This document shows positions 57,764 to 64,000 of a stretch of DNA of 64,000 bases, in pieces. This stretch comes from Paralichthys olivaceus. Its lineage: Eukaryota > Chordata > Actinopteri > Pleuronectiformes > Paralichthyidae. The notes under the pieces are model-generated. The model was given only the letters and a program-made list of their open reading frames with translations, made no database searches and was not told where the DNA came from. A program made the translations under genes and the position numbers. The stretch covers positions 12,970,501 to 13,034,500 of the forward strand of contig NC_091113.1 in NCBI RefSeq assembly GCF_024713975.1, read 5' to 3'. How positions within the stretch are numbered: position 1 is the first letter of the stretch; each line of letters starts with the position of its first letter.

Positions 57764-57918
57764 TTTTGGGTTTCATCCCTTGTGCTTGCTTCTCCTCAGG
57801 CCTGAACTTCTTACAAGTTTCTGCTGAGGGAGAACGATGTCTCTTTGTGGCCTGTGGAGCTGTGGAGGCTGGAGAGGCTTTGTGGGCTTGGATGTTACAG
57901 AGGATTAATTTTCTAGAA
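57764..57918 (-). pseudogene. orphan copy of the poly(A) polymerase tail-repeat exon start
   Basis: A stretch of about 155 bp, on the same strand as the poly(A) polymerase but downstream of its stop. It closely matches 60350-60492: cttctcctcaggcctgaact, ttctgctgagggagaac, tttgtggcctgtggagctg, gatgttacagaggatt. It includes the very start of the large exon, but the splice acceptor is destroyed. It is a decayed partial duplication. Confidence 0.75.
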
Positions 57919-58043
57919 AATCATACTTACTTGAATAACAAAACTGTACAAAAATATACAAAAGCAAACATGCTGGCAGATAAAAGTTGTTTTTCCTCCT
58001 GATGAGGAGCAAGAAAGTGGCAGTGTTGTTCAGTTATGCTCCA

Positions 58044-63935
<5,892 letters not shown>

Positions 63936-64000
63936 CTATGAGATTACAGAAACACAAACCCAGTTATCACAGCACCAGTAGAGTTGTATGTTATTATTTT

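Overview
The window is vertebrate nuclear DNA from a ray-finned (probably percomorph) fish. It carries multi-exon genes with short GT-AG introns, many CA/TG microsatellites, fish-type hAT MITE fragments and a BEL/Pao retrotransposon remnant. The gene order tef - zc3h7b - rangap1 - chadl - l3mbtl2 matches, from memory, the human 22q13 block (L3MBTL2, CHADL, RANGAP1, ZC3H7B, TEF), which supports the gene names independently of the protein similarity.

Layout: 0.6-11.3 kb holds tef (minus strand; PAR-bZIP factor) with two alternative first exons at 11.28 and 6.54 kb. 13.2-27.3 kb holds zc3h7b (minus; TPR and CCCH zinc-finger RNA-binding protein) with a long 3'UTR; its expected last zinc-finger exons were not found. 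28.2-33.9 kb holds rangap1 (plus; Ran GTPase-activating protein, 15 coding exons, 570 aa). 35.7-41.9 kb holds chadl (plus; secreted double leucine-rich-repeat matrix protein, 774 aa). 43.2-53.9 kb holds l3mbtl2 (minus; four MBT repeats and an FCS zinc finger, 856 aa), convergent with chadl. Its first coding exon here encodes a THAP zinc finger, and a second THAP open frame is nested in one of its introns. 54.6-57.2 kb holds a decayed BEL/Pao retrotransposon with MITE fragments on either side. 58.0-64.0 kb holds the 3' part of a canonical nuclear poly(A) polymerase gene (minus), whose last large exon encodes an unusual array of 11 tandem units of about 57-61 residues.

Exon chains were built by hand from splice consensus plus reading phase. 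For tef, rangap1, chadl and l3mbtl2 the summed exon lengths are divisible by three and end at stop codons. zc3h7b is in phase through 893 codons and then runs out. The poly(A) polymerase is in phase from the window edge to its stop.

The genes are not an operon or pathway; they are neighbours by conserved synteny. The observations most worth following are the THAP-MBT fusion with its nested second THAP frame, and the poly(A) polymerase tail, in which a nuclear-localisation-like block and a second basic motif have been tandemly amplified. All gene names rest on recognised protein families; no database search was run.
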